In this document: in pieces, positions 1-8,117 of the stretch
Position numbering within the stretch: position 1 is the first letter of the stretch
Layout of the letters: each line of letters begins with the position of its first letter
Source of the DNA: Comamonas thiooxydans
GTDB lineage: Bacteria; Pseudomonadota; Gammaproteobacteria; Burkholderiales; Burkholderiaceae_C
Assembly (NCBI RefSeq): GCF_002157685.2
Contig: NZ_AP026738.1
Location: forward strand, 3,224,001 to 3,288,000
Direction: 5' to 3'
Length of the DNA: 64,000 bases
Notes under the pieces: model-generated
Database searches by the model: none
What the model was told of the DNA's origin: nothing
What the model saw: only the letters and a program-made list of their open reading frames with translations
Made by a program: the position numbers and the translations under genes

Positions 1-147
1 AGAGGGATTCAGCGCAAGAAAGTCTGATCGGCGGTGCTCGCCTTCATCGATGCGCACATGGTGCAGCTGGTAAGGCAGTGAAAGCTCTTCAAGCGCGATC
101 GTCGCTTTGAAGCCATTGGGGGAACTGTCGGAGTAGAGATGCAACAT
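1..147 (-). CDS. Glutathione S-transferase, N-terminal part (runs off left edge)
   Basis: Read on the minus strand from the ATG at 147, 49 codons are open to the window edge. The product begins MLHLYSDSSPNGFKATIALE and continues with a tract ending SDFLALNP. This is the thioredoxin-like N-terminal domain of a GST of the YfcG/Ure2p type. The SPNG stretch at residues 9-12 is where these enzymes bind glutathione, and FLALNP is the usual loop before the next strand. GSTs conjugate glutathione to electrophiles or reduce disulfides in the cytoplasm. The gene is divergent from the LysR gene at 266, which may regulate it. The exact subfamily cannot be judged from a quarter of the protein. Confidence 0.85.
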   Translation of the reverse strand, partial: MLHLYSDSSPNGFKATIALEELSLPYQLHHVRIDEGEHRRSDFLALNPS

Positions 148-265
148 TGAATTTGTAGATAATCTAAAAATACTTGAATCGCTGGCCTCACAAATTCTCA
201 GATGAAATATGCCTCAAATAAAGCGATCATTTCTTCTTAATGAATTTAGAAAATCTAAAGTAGAT

Positions 266-1150
266 ATGAGTTATCCCTTACAGGCGCTGCGCACATTCGT
301 AGAGGTTGGGCAGCGCAAAAGCGTCAAGGCCGCAGCGCAGGCCCTGCACGTCACCCCCGGCGCCATAAGCCAGCAAATCCGCGTGCTGGAAGACCGCCTG
401 GGAGTTGTCTTGCTGGAACGTGAACGCCTTGGCATGCGGCTGACCGAGGCAGGTGCAAGCGTGCACCCCAGGCTGTGCGAAGCGTTTCTTCAAATTGACC
501 AAGCGATGCATGCCCTGGAGCTCAGCAAGGGAAGACGCAGCCTGACGGTCAGCACCGTCGCAACATTTGCGGCGTCGTGGCTGGTACCTCGGCTTGGGCG
601 CTTCAAGCAATTGCACCCCGACATCGAAATCCGCGTGGAAGCAACGTCCGAACTGGTGGACCTGCGACGCGACCGCGTGGATGTCGCCTTGCGCCATGGG
701 CTTGGCGACTATCCCGGGCTTGAGGTCACCTGTCTCATGGCGCCGGTGTTGACGCCGGTCGCTTCACCCGAGTTTTTGAAAACCTGGCAGGGTGCGGTGA
801 TCAATGAGGCAGGTGATTGCCTTGACTATCCCCTGCTGCACGACGGTGACCGCGCAGATTGGCCGCTCTGGCTCAAAGCGCACGGAGTGGCCGACGACGC
901 GCGTGCGCAGCGCGGCAGCGCATTTGAAGACGACTTCCTTCTCATCCGCGCGGCGGAGGCTGGGCAAGGCCTGGCGCTGGTGCCGCAAGCGTATGCCCAG
1001 GAAGAAATCGCGACAGGCCGACTCGTTCAGGTGCTGGACAAACCCTGGCCTGCAAGATTCGCCTACTATGCAGTGACCCGGCCTGGAGCGGCTGACCGCT
1101 CCGAAGTGCGCGCCTTCCTGGACTGGATTCGCGCAGAAGCGGCCCAGTAA
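266..1150 (+). CDS. LysR-family transcriptional regulator (GcvA-like)
   Basis: The 294-residue protein begins MSYPLQALRTFVEVG. Residues about 5-63 form the winged helix-turn-helix, with AAAQALHVTPGAISQQIRVL as the recognition helices, followed by the periplasmic-binding-like co-inducer domain. An in-frame ATG at 209 would add 19 residues that do not fit the family, so 266 is preferred. The gene is divergent from the GST gene, a common arrangement in which the LysR protein controls its neighbour. The inducer cannot be told from the sequence. Confidence 0.88.
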   Translation: MSYPLQALRTFVEVGQRKSVKAAAQALHVTPGAISQQIRVLEDRLGVVLLERERLGMRLTEAGASVHPRLCEAFLQIDQAMHALELSKGRRSLTVSTVATFAASWLVPRLGRFKQLHPDIEIRVEATSELVDLRRDRVDVALRHGLGDYPGLEVTCLMAPVLTPVASPEFLKTWQGAVINEAGDCLDYPLLHDGDRADWPLWLKAHGVADDARAQRGSAFEDDFLLIRAAEAGQGLALVPQAYAQEEIATGRLVQVLDKPWPARFAYYAVTRPGAADRSEVRAFLDWIRAEAAQ

Positions 1151-1970
1151 GGCCGCAATTAGATACCCTGCTGCTCTGCGAGCTGCTCGAATTGAATCAA
1201 CCGGCATTCCCAGCTAGCGCGAAGCCTCTGGCCCCTGCTCAGCGCACCCGTGTTGCCCAAGCCGGCGATACCCACAAGCGGAGCAGATACCGCACTCGGC
1301 ATCGTGCTTGTGACAGCCATGCCGCAGTGTCTCTCCGCATCAAAGGCAATGCGGGACGACGCAATAACCGCCAGGGCAATCAGCAATTATTCATGCCATT
1401 TTTGAATCGCAATTTCCAAGATCCTGAAGGTATTTCATCAATAGCCCCGGCATGCCACGGCAATGATCCGAGAAGGCCACCTTCAAGCATTGAATATCAT
1501 CCACCTCGCTCATAACTAGATTTTCAAAAAATGAAATATCCGAAAACAATATTCAATCTTTCACTTCCATCTCTGAATAATAAATGATTCTTATAGAAAA
1601 CCAGTTGAATTATTTAAATCTCCAAAAAATCAACTGAATTTCTAAAAAAATCTATCAAAAGTAGACCAAATGGTTTATTTAAGTGTGCCTTCAATATCCA
1701 AAGAAGAAATTCAAATAGCACAAAATCAACGACAAATTATTTCAGTTTTATATGAATTGAAAAATTAAATTTACAGAGTTAATTCAATTAATTATATTTA
1801 AGTACTTAATCTTTAAAAAACAAGATAAAACGTCTACCCATTTCTCAGGATTCATTTTGTAAGTTCAGTAAAATTTGACATTATTTGACATTTTCTGTGG
1901 ATTTCCCAATGAGCACTAATTAATTTCCTAGAGTATTCAAGCCCCCTGGTTTTTTCATCGGGAGCCATCT
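1151..1970. other. 820-base non-coding stretch, strongly AT-rich in its second half
   Basis: No convincing gene is seen. Bases 1159-1386 on the minus strand give a 75-codon open frame without an ATG start, possibly the tail of a lost enzyme gene, but I cannot name it. From about 1510 to 1930 the composition drops to AT-rich with many A and T tracts, unlike the genes on either side. This AT-rich part lies upstream of the response regulator at 1971 and probably holds its promoter. It is also the kind of DNA that H-NS-like proteins bind. Confidence 0.6.
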
Positions 1971-2735
1971 ATGCCAGCCGTCCAGACTTCGTCTTGCCCG
2001 CCCTTGTTTAGCAATCACAATGACGCGCCTCCATCGCTTAACCACTCGATGTGGCCTGGGCACATGGTGGGCCAGCGAGAGCAGCCCGTTCGCGTCTTCC
2101 TGGTGGACGACGACAGCCATATCCGTAGAGTGATTGCCCAGGATCTGATGGGCGACTCAAGAACCCTGCTGGTTGGTCATGCCTGCAGCTTGCGTGAGGC
2201 ACGCAAGAGCATTCAACAGCACGACTTCGACGTTCTGATGATAGATCTCAACCTGGGCGACGGCGAAGGTCTGGATCTGCTTGAACTCGTCCAAGGCACA
2301 CACCCGCATGTGCAAAGCATTATCGTTTCAGTAACTGAAAGAGATGAAAAGGTCTTTCAGGCTTTTGAGAAAGGTGCTGTAGGCTATTTGCTGAAAAACT
2401 CCTGGTTTGGCGACTACGCACAAGCAGTATTGCAGGTTGCCAATGGTGGGGCATCCATCACTCCGTCTCTAGCCAAGAAAATTCTGTCGCTGGTTAGCAG
2501 ATCGCAAACTTATGTCGTTCCGGCGTCAAACCTCTCCAAAGAAGAGAAACTTTCTGAACGAGAAATAGAAATACTGAAGCTCATTGCCTGCGGTTACAGC
2601 TCTCCTGAAATATCCACGCAGCTCAAGATAAGCACAATGACAGTATCCACGCATGTCAAGAACATGTACCGAAAACTGCAGGCCAAGACAAGAGCGCATG
2701 CTGTAAAAGCTGCCTCTTTGCGTGGACTGATATAG
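1971..2735 (+). CDS. NarL/FixJ-type response regulator
   Basis: 254 residues. After a 39-residue N-terminal extension comes a receiver domain: acidic triplet at D46-D48 (VFLVDDD) and phospho-acceptor D92 in VLMIDLNLGDGEG. A LuxR-type helix-turn-helix lies at about residues 190-250 (LSEREIEILKLIACGYSSPE, then VSTHVKNMYRKL). The ATG at 1971 has GGGAG about six bases upstream. The histidine kinase gene starts just after the stop, so the two form a two-component system in which the kinase should phosphorylate D92. The N-terminal extension is unusual, and a later ATG at 2049 is possible. The stimulus and target genes are unknown. Confidence 0.92.
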   Translation: MPAVQTSSCPPLFSNHNDAPPSLNHSMWPGHMVGQREQPVRVFLVDDDSHIRRVIAQDLMGDSRTLLVGHACSLREARKSIQQHDFDVLMIDLNLGDGEGLDLLELVQGTHPHVQSIIVSVTERDEKVFQAFEKGAVGYLLKNSWFGDYAQAVLQVANGGASITPSLAKKILSLVSRSQTYVVPASNLSKEEKLSEREIEILKLIACGYSSPEISTQLKISTMTVSTHVKNMYRKLQAKTRAHAVKAASLRGLI

Positions 2736-2779
2736 ATTTGAAGACATTTTCTTTATTTATCGCCAGAGGCGGCAAGCGT

Positions 2780-3658
2780 ATGGAATCGCTGAGAAATCTT
2801 GGTTGGAGGGCAACAACCAGTTTCCTTCAGGCCATCACCATACTCAGCTGGTGTTTTCTCACGCCGCTGCGAGGTCGGAATTGGTTTTTTGTCTTCAGTA
2901 TTTTGGTGGCCTTGAGCGGATTGCTTATCTCGCTTCGCTACATTCCTGGAATCTATCGTGGCCTCAAGGCCAGAGTGCGCTCCAGCTCCCAGCCCTCCAA
3001 GGAAGTCCAGGAAGAGCGCAAGCGCATCGCCTCAGACCTGCATGACACTTTGGGCAGCCAGTTGGTAGAAGCCTTGAGCCTGATGAACTTACAGTCCTCG
3101 GTTGAAGATGGCCCTGCCAGAAAAGTACTGGAGCAGTCGCTGCTGGACCTGCGCCTGATCGTCGACTCCATGGATGCCCAATCCGACAATCTGGCCATGC
3201 GTCTGGCGCGATTGCGCTATCGGCTGGAGCCCGCGCTTCAACGAAAAGGCCTTGTACTGCACTGGCAGTTGACCGACCCTGAGCTCGGGGTCGGCCAGCA
3301 AACCACGCTGCTGCTTCCCAGAGACCGCGTGGCGCATGAAATCCTGGCCGTCGTTCAGGCCAGCCTCAGCAACGCCATCGAGCATGCCGATGCGACCGAG
3401 ATGTGGCTGACACTGGAGCCCTATCAACAGGGCGACCCGCAAAGCTTCGGCTGGGACTGGTATCTGAGCATTGAGGACAACGGCAAGGGCTTCGATCTTC
3501 AAGCCGTGCTCGACAACCCCAGCAAGTCCGGGCACGGCGTCATCAACATGTTTCATCGCATGCGAAGCATCGGCGGCGACCTTCACATCCACCCCCGCCA
3601 TGGCGGAGGCACACAGGTATTGATGCGATGGCGGTCTGAACCGACCAGCCTTTGCTAG
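2780..3658 (+). CDS. Two-component sensor histidine kinase, NarX/DegS type
   Basis: The 292-residue protein has two predicted membrane helices near the N-terminus (about residues 12-30 and 35-53). It then has a HisKA_3 dimerisation helix with phospho-accepting histidine H88 in ERKRIASDLHDTLGSQ. A GHKL ATPase domain follows, with an N-box (ASLSNAIEHADA), a G1 box (IEDNGKGFD) and a G2-like GHGVINM. The ATG at 2780 is preceded by AGAGGCGG. A TTG at 2738, three bases after the regulator's stop, could start a form 14 residues longer. It has no periplasmic sensor domain, so the signal is probably sensed in or near the membrane. It pairs with the response regulator upstream. Confidence 0.9.
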   Translation: MESLRNLGWRATTSFLQAITILSWCFLTPLRGRNWFFVFSILVALSGLLISLRYIPGIYRGLKARVRSSSQPSKEVQEERKRIASDLHDTLGSQLVEALSLMNLQSSVEDGPARKVLEQSLLDLRLIVDSMDAQSDNLAMRLARLRYRLEPALQRKGLVLHWQLTDPELGVGQQTTLLLPRDRVAHEILAVVQASLSNAIEHADATEMWLTLEPYQQGDPQSFGWDWYLSIEDNGKGFDLQAVLDNPSKSGHGVINMFHRMRSIGGDLHIHPRHGGGTQVLMRWRSEPTSLC

Positions 3659-3761
3659 AGAGGCCTGAATTCACGGCGTTCTTATTGTGGACACCGCACG
3701 TCATATCCATTCCATACCCACCTCATGCCAGGTTGGGGGCACCCAGGCAAGCGATCTCATC

Positions 3762-3988
3762 TCATTGATGGAACACGCCGCTATTCAGACAGAACGCCAT
3801 CAGCTCCTGATTGGACTTCGCCTCAAGCTTGCGCATCGCGGTCATCTTCTGCGAACGACTGTCTTGATGCTGCGGTTAAGACGCTCGGCAATATCGGCAA
3901 GGCGGCCTCCCCGCACGTAGTAGCGCAGGGCCTCGAACTCGCGCGGAGTCAATGACTTGAAGCGCTCCCGCAGCATCTGATGCTGAAG
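3762..3988 (-). pseudogene. Response-regulator DNA-binding domain remnant, cut by the IS element
   Basis: The minus strand from 3988 down encodes LTPREFEALRYYVRGGRLAD followed by IAERLNRSIKTV. After a one-base frameshift it resumes as KMTAMRKLEAKSNQELMAF and ends VFHQ-stop at 3762. This is the LuxR-type helix-turn-helix end of an RcsB-like response regulator. The receiver half is missing: the copy stops exactly at the left end of the IS element at 3989, and the other side of the element does not carry the missing part. Both the frameshift and the truncation make it non-functional. Confidence 0.8.
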
Positions 3989-4976
3989 GGCGCTATTGCA
4001 TAAATCAGTGCCGGGCCAAACTTCCCCTGACCCCAGACGTCGCTATGCCACCGCTACCGCTTGCGGACAGCCCAGTTCAGTGAACCGATTGAGAATGGCG
4101 GCTCGGATGTGCAGTTCGTTGACCTGGCGCTCGAAGGTTCTAGACATGACCCGCTCGCCCAGGCGTTTAATGCAGTGCATCTTGGTCTCCGCCAGGCTGT
4201 GCTGGTGATAGCCACTCCAACTCTTCCATAACTTGCGTCCAAAGCGCCTGCATGCGGCAATCGCCGCATTGCGGTGCACAAAGGCAGCGCCTTTGCGCAT
4301 CCAGGCATTCTTTCGCGCAGGGATGATGGGCATGGCATTGCGCATCATCCCTGCGGCATACACAGGCTGTGCGTCATAGGCAGCATCACCGGTAACGCTC
4401 AGCAATGACTCATCCGCTGGCAGTTGTGCCAACAAATGCGGCACCACCGCATCGCTGACGTTGTTGGAGGTCACGCATATGACTCGCACCAGCAGCATCT
4501 GGGCATCAATGCCGATGTGCAGCTTGCACCATTGACCGCCCAGGAACTTGATACCCGTGGAGTCGAGCAGCAAATTCAGCCTATCCGAACTGAGGCGATA
4601 CGCTACTTGCACATCCAGACTGCGTTGTCTACGACATAGCGTACTGAAGTCCGGAACAGGCCATGGCAGTCCAGACAAAGCCAACAGCGATTGCACAACG
4701 CCGACGGTCTGTCGCAAGCCCAAGCCAAACAGGTTCTTGATGGTCAGGCAGAACTGGATAGCTGTATCCGAGAACTGCGGGCTACGCCCGCGCTTGCCGC
4801 TGATGGCGGCAAACCATGACATGCACTTGTCCAACCAGAAAGTCAGGGAGCCTCGCGCTTTGAGCGCAGCGTTGTACTGCTTCCAGTTGTTTGTGCGATA
4901 GCGGGACTTGGAATGCAGAGACAGACTCATCGCTCGAGGCTACCCGACTCTAGAGAGCGATTTATGCAACAACGCC
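3989..4976 (-). mobile_element. IS5-family insertion sequence, 988 bp
   Basis: The ends are imperfect terminal inverted repeats: GGCGCTATTGCATAAATC at 3989 and, read on the other strand from 4976, GGCGTTGTTGCATAAATC. They enclose a single transposase gene. The bases just outside (AAG on the left, ACA on the right) do not match as a target duplication. The response regulator disrupted on the left does not continue on the right, so DNA next to the element has been deleted or rearranged after insertion. Confidence 0.85.
4043..4930 (-). CDS. IS5-family (IS903-type) transposase with an internal deletion
   Basis: 295 residues. The N-terminal part (RYRTNNWKQYNAALKARGSL) and the DDE-type catalytic core are recognisable, with DSTGIKFLG carrying the first aspartate, GDAAYDAQPVYAAG the second, and a C-terminal helix with ERVMSRTFERQVNEL around the glutamate. 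From memory of the family, about 15 residues (normally EGEW..KKHG..RR) between GIKFLG and QWCKLHIGIDAQ are absent, although the frame is kept. The missing piece lies next to the active site, so activity is doubtful. Family members are usually slightly longer. Confidence 0.85.
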   Translation of the reverse strand: MSLSLHSKSRYRTNNWKQYNAALKARGSLTFWLDKCMSWFAAISGKRGRSPQFSDTAIQFCLTIKNLFGLGLRQTVGVVQSLLALSGLPWPVPDFSTLCRRQRSLDVQVAYRLSSDRLNLLLDSTGIKFLGGQWCKLHIGIDAQMLLVRVICVTSNNVSDAVVPHLLAQLPADESLLSVTGDAAYDAQPVYAAGMMRNAMPIIPARKNAWMRKGAAFVHRNAAIAACRRFGRKLWKSWSGYHQHSLAETKMHCIKRLGERVMSRTFERQVNELHIRAAILNRFTELGCPQAVAVA

Positions 4977-5009
4977 ACAGCCACCACAACCTCGCAAATA
5001 GACGGTTTG

Positions 5010-5089
5010 CGGTTGAGACAAGGCGCGAAGCCGCTGGCTATGCAGAGAAGTACGACAAGGTGAAGCAACGCTGTATCAAGGGTCGTGTC
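5010..5089 (+). repeat. Dispersed repeat A, copy 1
   Basis: About 80 bases reading CGGTTGAGACAAGGCGCGAA and ending GTATCAAGGGTCGTGT. An inverted, diverged copy of nearly the same length lies at 50877-50951. The two agree at most positions but differ by several substitutions and a short indel, so they are old copies, not a recent duplication. This copy lies directly beside the right end of the IS5 element. No function is apparent. Confidence 0.75.
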
Positions 5090-5178
5090 AACCGCTCCAA
5101 TTGCAGAGCTGCTCACTCAACTCAAGCGTTTCCAACAAGGCTCGGGGCGCAAGTTGCACCGCTACAGCCAGGCGCATC

Positions 5179-5220
5179 GGCTCTGCAGTCGCGGCTTGAT
5201 GAAGTTGCTCATAGGCGGGG
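5179..5220 (+). repeat. Dispersed repeat B, copy 1
   Basis: About 42 bases containing CGCGGCTTGATGAAGTTG matched, with about six differences, at 25169-25210 in the same orientation. It lies between repeat A and the phosphoribosyltransferase gene. Its origin is unknown; it is probably debris of a shared mobile or intergenic element. Confidence 0.65.
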
Positions 5221-5281
5221 ACCGCCCGAGGCGCGCAAATCAGGCGCATAGTAAAGCTGTGGGTGCTGAGGAGCCGAAGAC

Positions 5282-5956
5282 ATGAGATCGGATATTTCGT
5301 TTCGTGACCGGGCAGATGCGGGCCGGGCCCTGGCCGCGGCATTGGCGGAGTGGCGCGAGCAAGCCGATGTGCTCGTGCTGGCCTTGCCACGGGGCGGCGT
5401 ACCAGTCGCCTATGAACTTGCCAGCGCACTGGCCCTGCGGCTGGATTTGATGCTGGTGCGCAAACTAGGCACGCCCGGTCATAAGGAGATGGCGATGGGC
5501 GCCATTGCCAGTGGCGGCGTGCGGGTGTTGAACGATGATCTCATCCGTGACCTGTACATCCCCCCAACGGCCATCGACGCAGTCGCACAAAAGGAAGCTC
5601 TGGAGCTGCAGCGCCGTGACCTGGCCTATCGGGGCAAACGTCCTGCGCCAGCCGTGGCTGGGCAACGGGTGATACTGGTCGATGACGGACTGGCGACCGG
5701 TGCCACCATGCGTGCGGCGATTGCTGCGGTACGCCAGCAGTCGCCAGCGCACATCGTAGTCGCCGCACCAGTCGCACCTGTGGAGACGCTGGCGATGCTG
5801 CGCCCTCTGGTCGATCAACCGATCTGTCTGCTCACGCCAGCGCCCTTCTTTTCCGTTGGTCAGTGGTACCGCGATTTCTCCCAGACCACGGATGAGGAGG
5901 TAAAGACCTTGTTGAGCAAGGCCTGGCGCAGGGAATTGCGTGACGCTGCGCAATAG
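5282..5956 (+). CDS. Phosphoribosyltransferase-family protein
   Basis: The 224-residue cytoplasmic protein has the type I phosphoribosyltransferase fold. The PRPP-binding loop is VILVDDGLATGATMRAAI at about residues 136-153, with paired aspartates followed by TGATM. The hood region contains LALPRGGVPVAYELA at about 36-50 and RKLGTPGHKEMAMGAIA at about 64-80. Proteins of this layout are usually annotated only as phosphoribosyltransferases, and their base substrate is not known. The gene is intact and stands alone between repeat debris and a recombinase fragment. Confidence 0.88.
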   Translation: MRSDISFRDRADAGRALAAALAEWREQADVLVLALPRGGVPVAYELASALALRLDLMLVRKLGTPGHKEMAMGAIASGGVRVLNDDLIRDLYIPPTAIDAVAQKEALELQRRDLAYRGKRPAPAVAGQRVILVDDGLATGATMRAAIAAVRQQSPAHIVVAAPVAPVETLAMLRPLVDQPICLLTPAPFFSVGQWYRDFSQTTDEEVKTLLSKAWRRELRDAAQ

Positions 5957-5961
5957 CCCGG

Positions 5962-6069
5962 TGCGCTGTACAGCTGCTGCCCGGCAATTCCAAGCAGGAG
6001 TTGGCACCGAGGTACCTGGGCATCAAGGTCGACGATTCCCGCGAGATCTCTGTGCAGACGGAGATTTGA
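5962..6069 (+). pseudogene. Tyrosine recombinase C-terminal remnant
   Basis: The plus strand from 5962 reads CAVQLLPGNSKQELAPRYLG then IKVDDSREISVQTEI-stop. This matches the usual tail of phage-type integrases (vQLLLGH.k...T.RYLGI.VDDAlEI.eq.ei). The active-site histidine of GH is replaced (PGN) and the rest of the protein is missing, so this is a fossil. It starts six bases after the phosphoribosyltransferase stop. Confidence 0.7.
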
Positions 6070-6633
6070 AGCTGTTGAAGGCTGCAATGTGGCGCTGGCG
6101 CGAACTTGCACTCCCGGCCAAAAGCGGACTGCGAAGTGAAGGACAAGCGGCTACATAAAGCACCTTTCATCTCATCCAACTGGCAACCGCACGATGACAT
6201 TTTCCTCGATACGCTCATTTTGAAAATGACTCATACCGCAGGCAACACACGTAACGCTTCGTGCTTAAGACACGCCCACGTTACCAAACATCAAGTGCAA
6301 TTTGCTCTCCCTCCATTGAAGACATTGAGGATTTTGCTGGCGATCAACTCCTTGACTGGTCGCTGCCGCAAAGCATGGAGCGCGTCAACAAGGGCCAAGA
6401 GCTGCGAGCTCGATATGTGCACTGACTCATGAAACGCGTTCGTTTCATTTGGCTACTGTTAGCCAAAATTCATGAACTAAAGTCGACCGTTTAGCCAATT
6501 ATCGAGAGTCAACCGAGGGGCATTCTGAGCTGATTCTACCAGCTAGAAGCAGTCACATCCTACCCTTGCCATGCCTCGATTCACATTGATCCAAGTGAAA
6601 AAATTCATTGAACCCTTCATTGGGGGATACCGC
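6070..6633. other. 560-base stretch without a gene
   Basis: No open frame here resembles a known protein. The only structured signal is the cluster of TTGGCTA/TAGCCAA half-sites at 6449-6498, listed separately, which probably belongs to the promoter region of the secreted protein gene at 6634. Confidence 0.6.
6449..6498. promoter_or_regulatory. Candidate operator: TTGGCTA-N4-TAGCCAA plus a third half-site
   Basis: A perfect 7-base inverted repeat (6449-6455 and 6460-6466, 4-base spacer) is followed by TTAGCCAA at 6491-6498. The half-site is the same as in the inverted repeat in front of the MarR gene at 53272. Its place 135-185 bases before the GTG start of the next gene fits a regulator site. 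Confidence 0.4.
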
Positions 6634-7500
6634 GTGAAAGCGTTTATCCCATTCTGCATTGCCTCGCTGTGCTCCGTAGTATCTGCTCAAACCAGCGTGC
6701 CCTCGGGCCGCATAGTCCCGACTCCCATCTACGGCGTCACCGTAGACGATGTGAGTAGGCTTAGCGACATCACGCGCAGCCTATCGTCGCTGGCCTACCG
6801 GCCTACCACGCGCATCGTCTTCGATGAGTTCGTGAACCCGGACTATTACCGCAAGCCAGCAGTGGAAATCTCCAAAGTTTCCTATGTGATGGGTGAGATA
6901 TTGGACTCGTACTACGTCAAGCAGTACAGCGTGGATGCGTACATACAACGGACTAATCAATACCTCAATGCGTTGTCGGATGTAGTGGATATTTGGGAAG
7001 TAGCCAACGAGGTCAACGGCGAGTGGCTGGGGACCAATGCCGATGTGGTGGCGAAGATGACCAATGCCTACAACATCGTGAAGGCACAGAACAAGACGGC
7101 CGCGCTCACTCTCTACTACAACCAGGGCTGCTGGTCTCAAGCCTCCAATGAAATGTTCAAGTGGGCCGAGACCAATGTTCCTGCCTACATGAAGCAGGGT
7201 CTGGATTACGTCTGGATTTCCTACTATGAGGATGACTGCAATGGACTCAAGCCCAACTGGCAGCAGGTGTTCGACAAGCTGCGCGTGATGTTCCCCAATT
7301 CCAAGATCGGATTCGGGGAAGTGGGTACCTCACGCAAAACCAAGAAGGCCGAGTACCTGACCCGCTATTACACGATGAAGATCACTACCCCGAATTACGT
7401 GGGCGGCCACTTCTGGTGGTACTTCAGGCAGGACATGGTGCCCGTCACCAAGGAGCTGTGGACTACCCTCAATGCGGCGATCAAGGCGGCGCCCCGGTAG
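6634..7500 (+). CDS. Secreted glycoside-hydrolase-like (clan A TIM barrel) protein
   Basis: 288 residues from a GTG start at 6634, chosen because TGGGGGA lies about seven bases upstream and a signal peptide follows directly (VKAFIPFCIASLCSVVSA, cleavage before QTSV). An upstream ATG at 6571 would bury the signal peptide. The mature part has two glutamates placed as in clan GH-A retaining enzymes: acid/base in WEVANEVNGEW and nucleophile in KIGFGEVGTS near the end of the barrel. Several tryptophan/tyrosine pairs (YVWISYYEDDC, GGHFWWYF) suit a carbohydrate cleft. I cannot assign a GH family or a substrate. It is probably periplasmic or extracellular and is not part of an operon. Confidence 0.7.
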   Translation: MKAFIPFCIASLCSVVSAQTSVPSGRIVPTPIYGVTVDDVSRLSDITRSLSSLAYRPTTRIVFDEFVNPDYYRKPAVEISKVSYVMGEILDSYYVKQYSVDAYIQRTNQYLNALSDVVDIWEVANEVNGEWLGTNADVVAKMTNAYNIVKAQNKTAALTLYYNQGCWSQASNEMFKWAETNVPAYMKQGLDYVWISYYEDDCNGLKPNWQQVFDKLRVMFPNSKIGFGEVGTSRKTKKAEYLTRYYTMKITTPNYVGGHFWWYFRQDMVPVTKELWTTLNAAIKAAPR

Positions 7501-7532
7501 GTCAGTGAAGCCTCCTCGTTTTCCTGCGTCAC

Positions 7533-7672
7533 CTAAAAGCAGAGGTTGGGGAAACGTTTGACACAACACGCGGCCGGAGGAATCCGGCCTGGCGATTCAT
7601 GTGAGCGATGGTGGTTGTAGCGATGCAGCCAGCCGTCGGTCATTGAGCGCACTTCCTGCAACGATTCAAAGA
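7533..7672 (-). pseudogene. IS3-family transposase (OrfB) C-terminal remnant
   Basis: The minus strand reads SLQEVRSMTDGWLHRYNHHR then SHESPGRIPPAACCVKRFPN and a stop at 7533. This is the tail of the integrase-like OrfB of IS3-type elements (Y..hRPHesLg..PP..y). Only about 45 residues survive and no terminal repeat was found. It abuts the truncated chaC copy and probably truncated it. Confidence 0.75.
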
Positions 7673-8059
7673 CATGACAGTCGAGCACCTCGGTTCTGGA
7701 GGTTCGGTTGAAATGGGTGTACCGGCAACATTGATCATGTGTACCAAATGCTCGCTATCAGTGCGCCGACAGCACATGCGACCAGGTGTGTCTACCGAGA
7801 CTCTCCCATCCTGCAAGCGAATGCAGAAGCTGCGGTGCCAGCCGCGCAGGACGGATGACTGCATCTCTGCATATTTGAACAACGGGTTCCAGATCAGGGA
7901 GCCATAGGCGAACAGCCACACGGGCTGAGCGAGTGAGCGTTGCGCAAGCGTCTTGAGCATTGAGGCTTCAATGCGCTGGCGAGACCAACGCGGCTGTTGC
8001 GGCAGATCCTTGAACGAGTTCAGATAAGCGCCCGTTTGGATCATTTCTCTCGTAGGCAT
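7640..8059 (-). pseudogene. ChaC-type gamma-glutamylcyclotransferase, truncated
   Basis: The minus-strand frame from the ATG at 8059 has a clear ChaC N-terminus: VWLFAYGSLIWNPLF (the YGSLxW substrate-binding motif) and LRGWHRSFCIRLQDGR, then TPGRM. Intact ChaC enzymes degrade glutathione to 5-oxoproline and Cys-Gly and have about 180-220 residues, with a catalytic glutamate further on. Here the similarity fades after about residue 110, and the frame runs into unrelated sequence and the IS3 remnant. The catalytic half is therefore lost. Confidence 0.75.
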
Positions 8060-8117
8060 GCAAATATTGCGGCTACGCCTTCATGGACGCTAAACCGCGT
8101 GTTTAGAGATAAATTGA

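Noticed and set aside
1192..1515. 107-codon open frame (+) after the first LysR gene
   Set aside because: Arginine- and serine-rich composition without motif, no ribosome-binding site; looks like chance in GC-rich DNA.
4913..5251. 112-codon open frame (+) across the right IS end and repeats
   Set aside because: It crosses the inverted repeat of the IS and both dispersed repeats and has no protein-like features.
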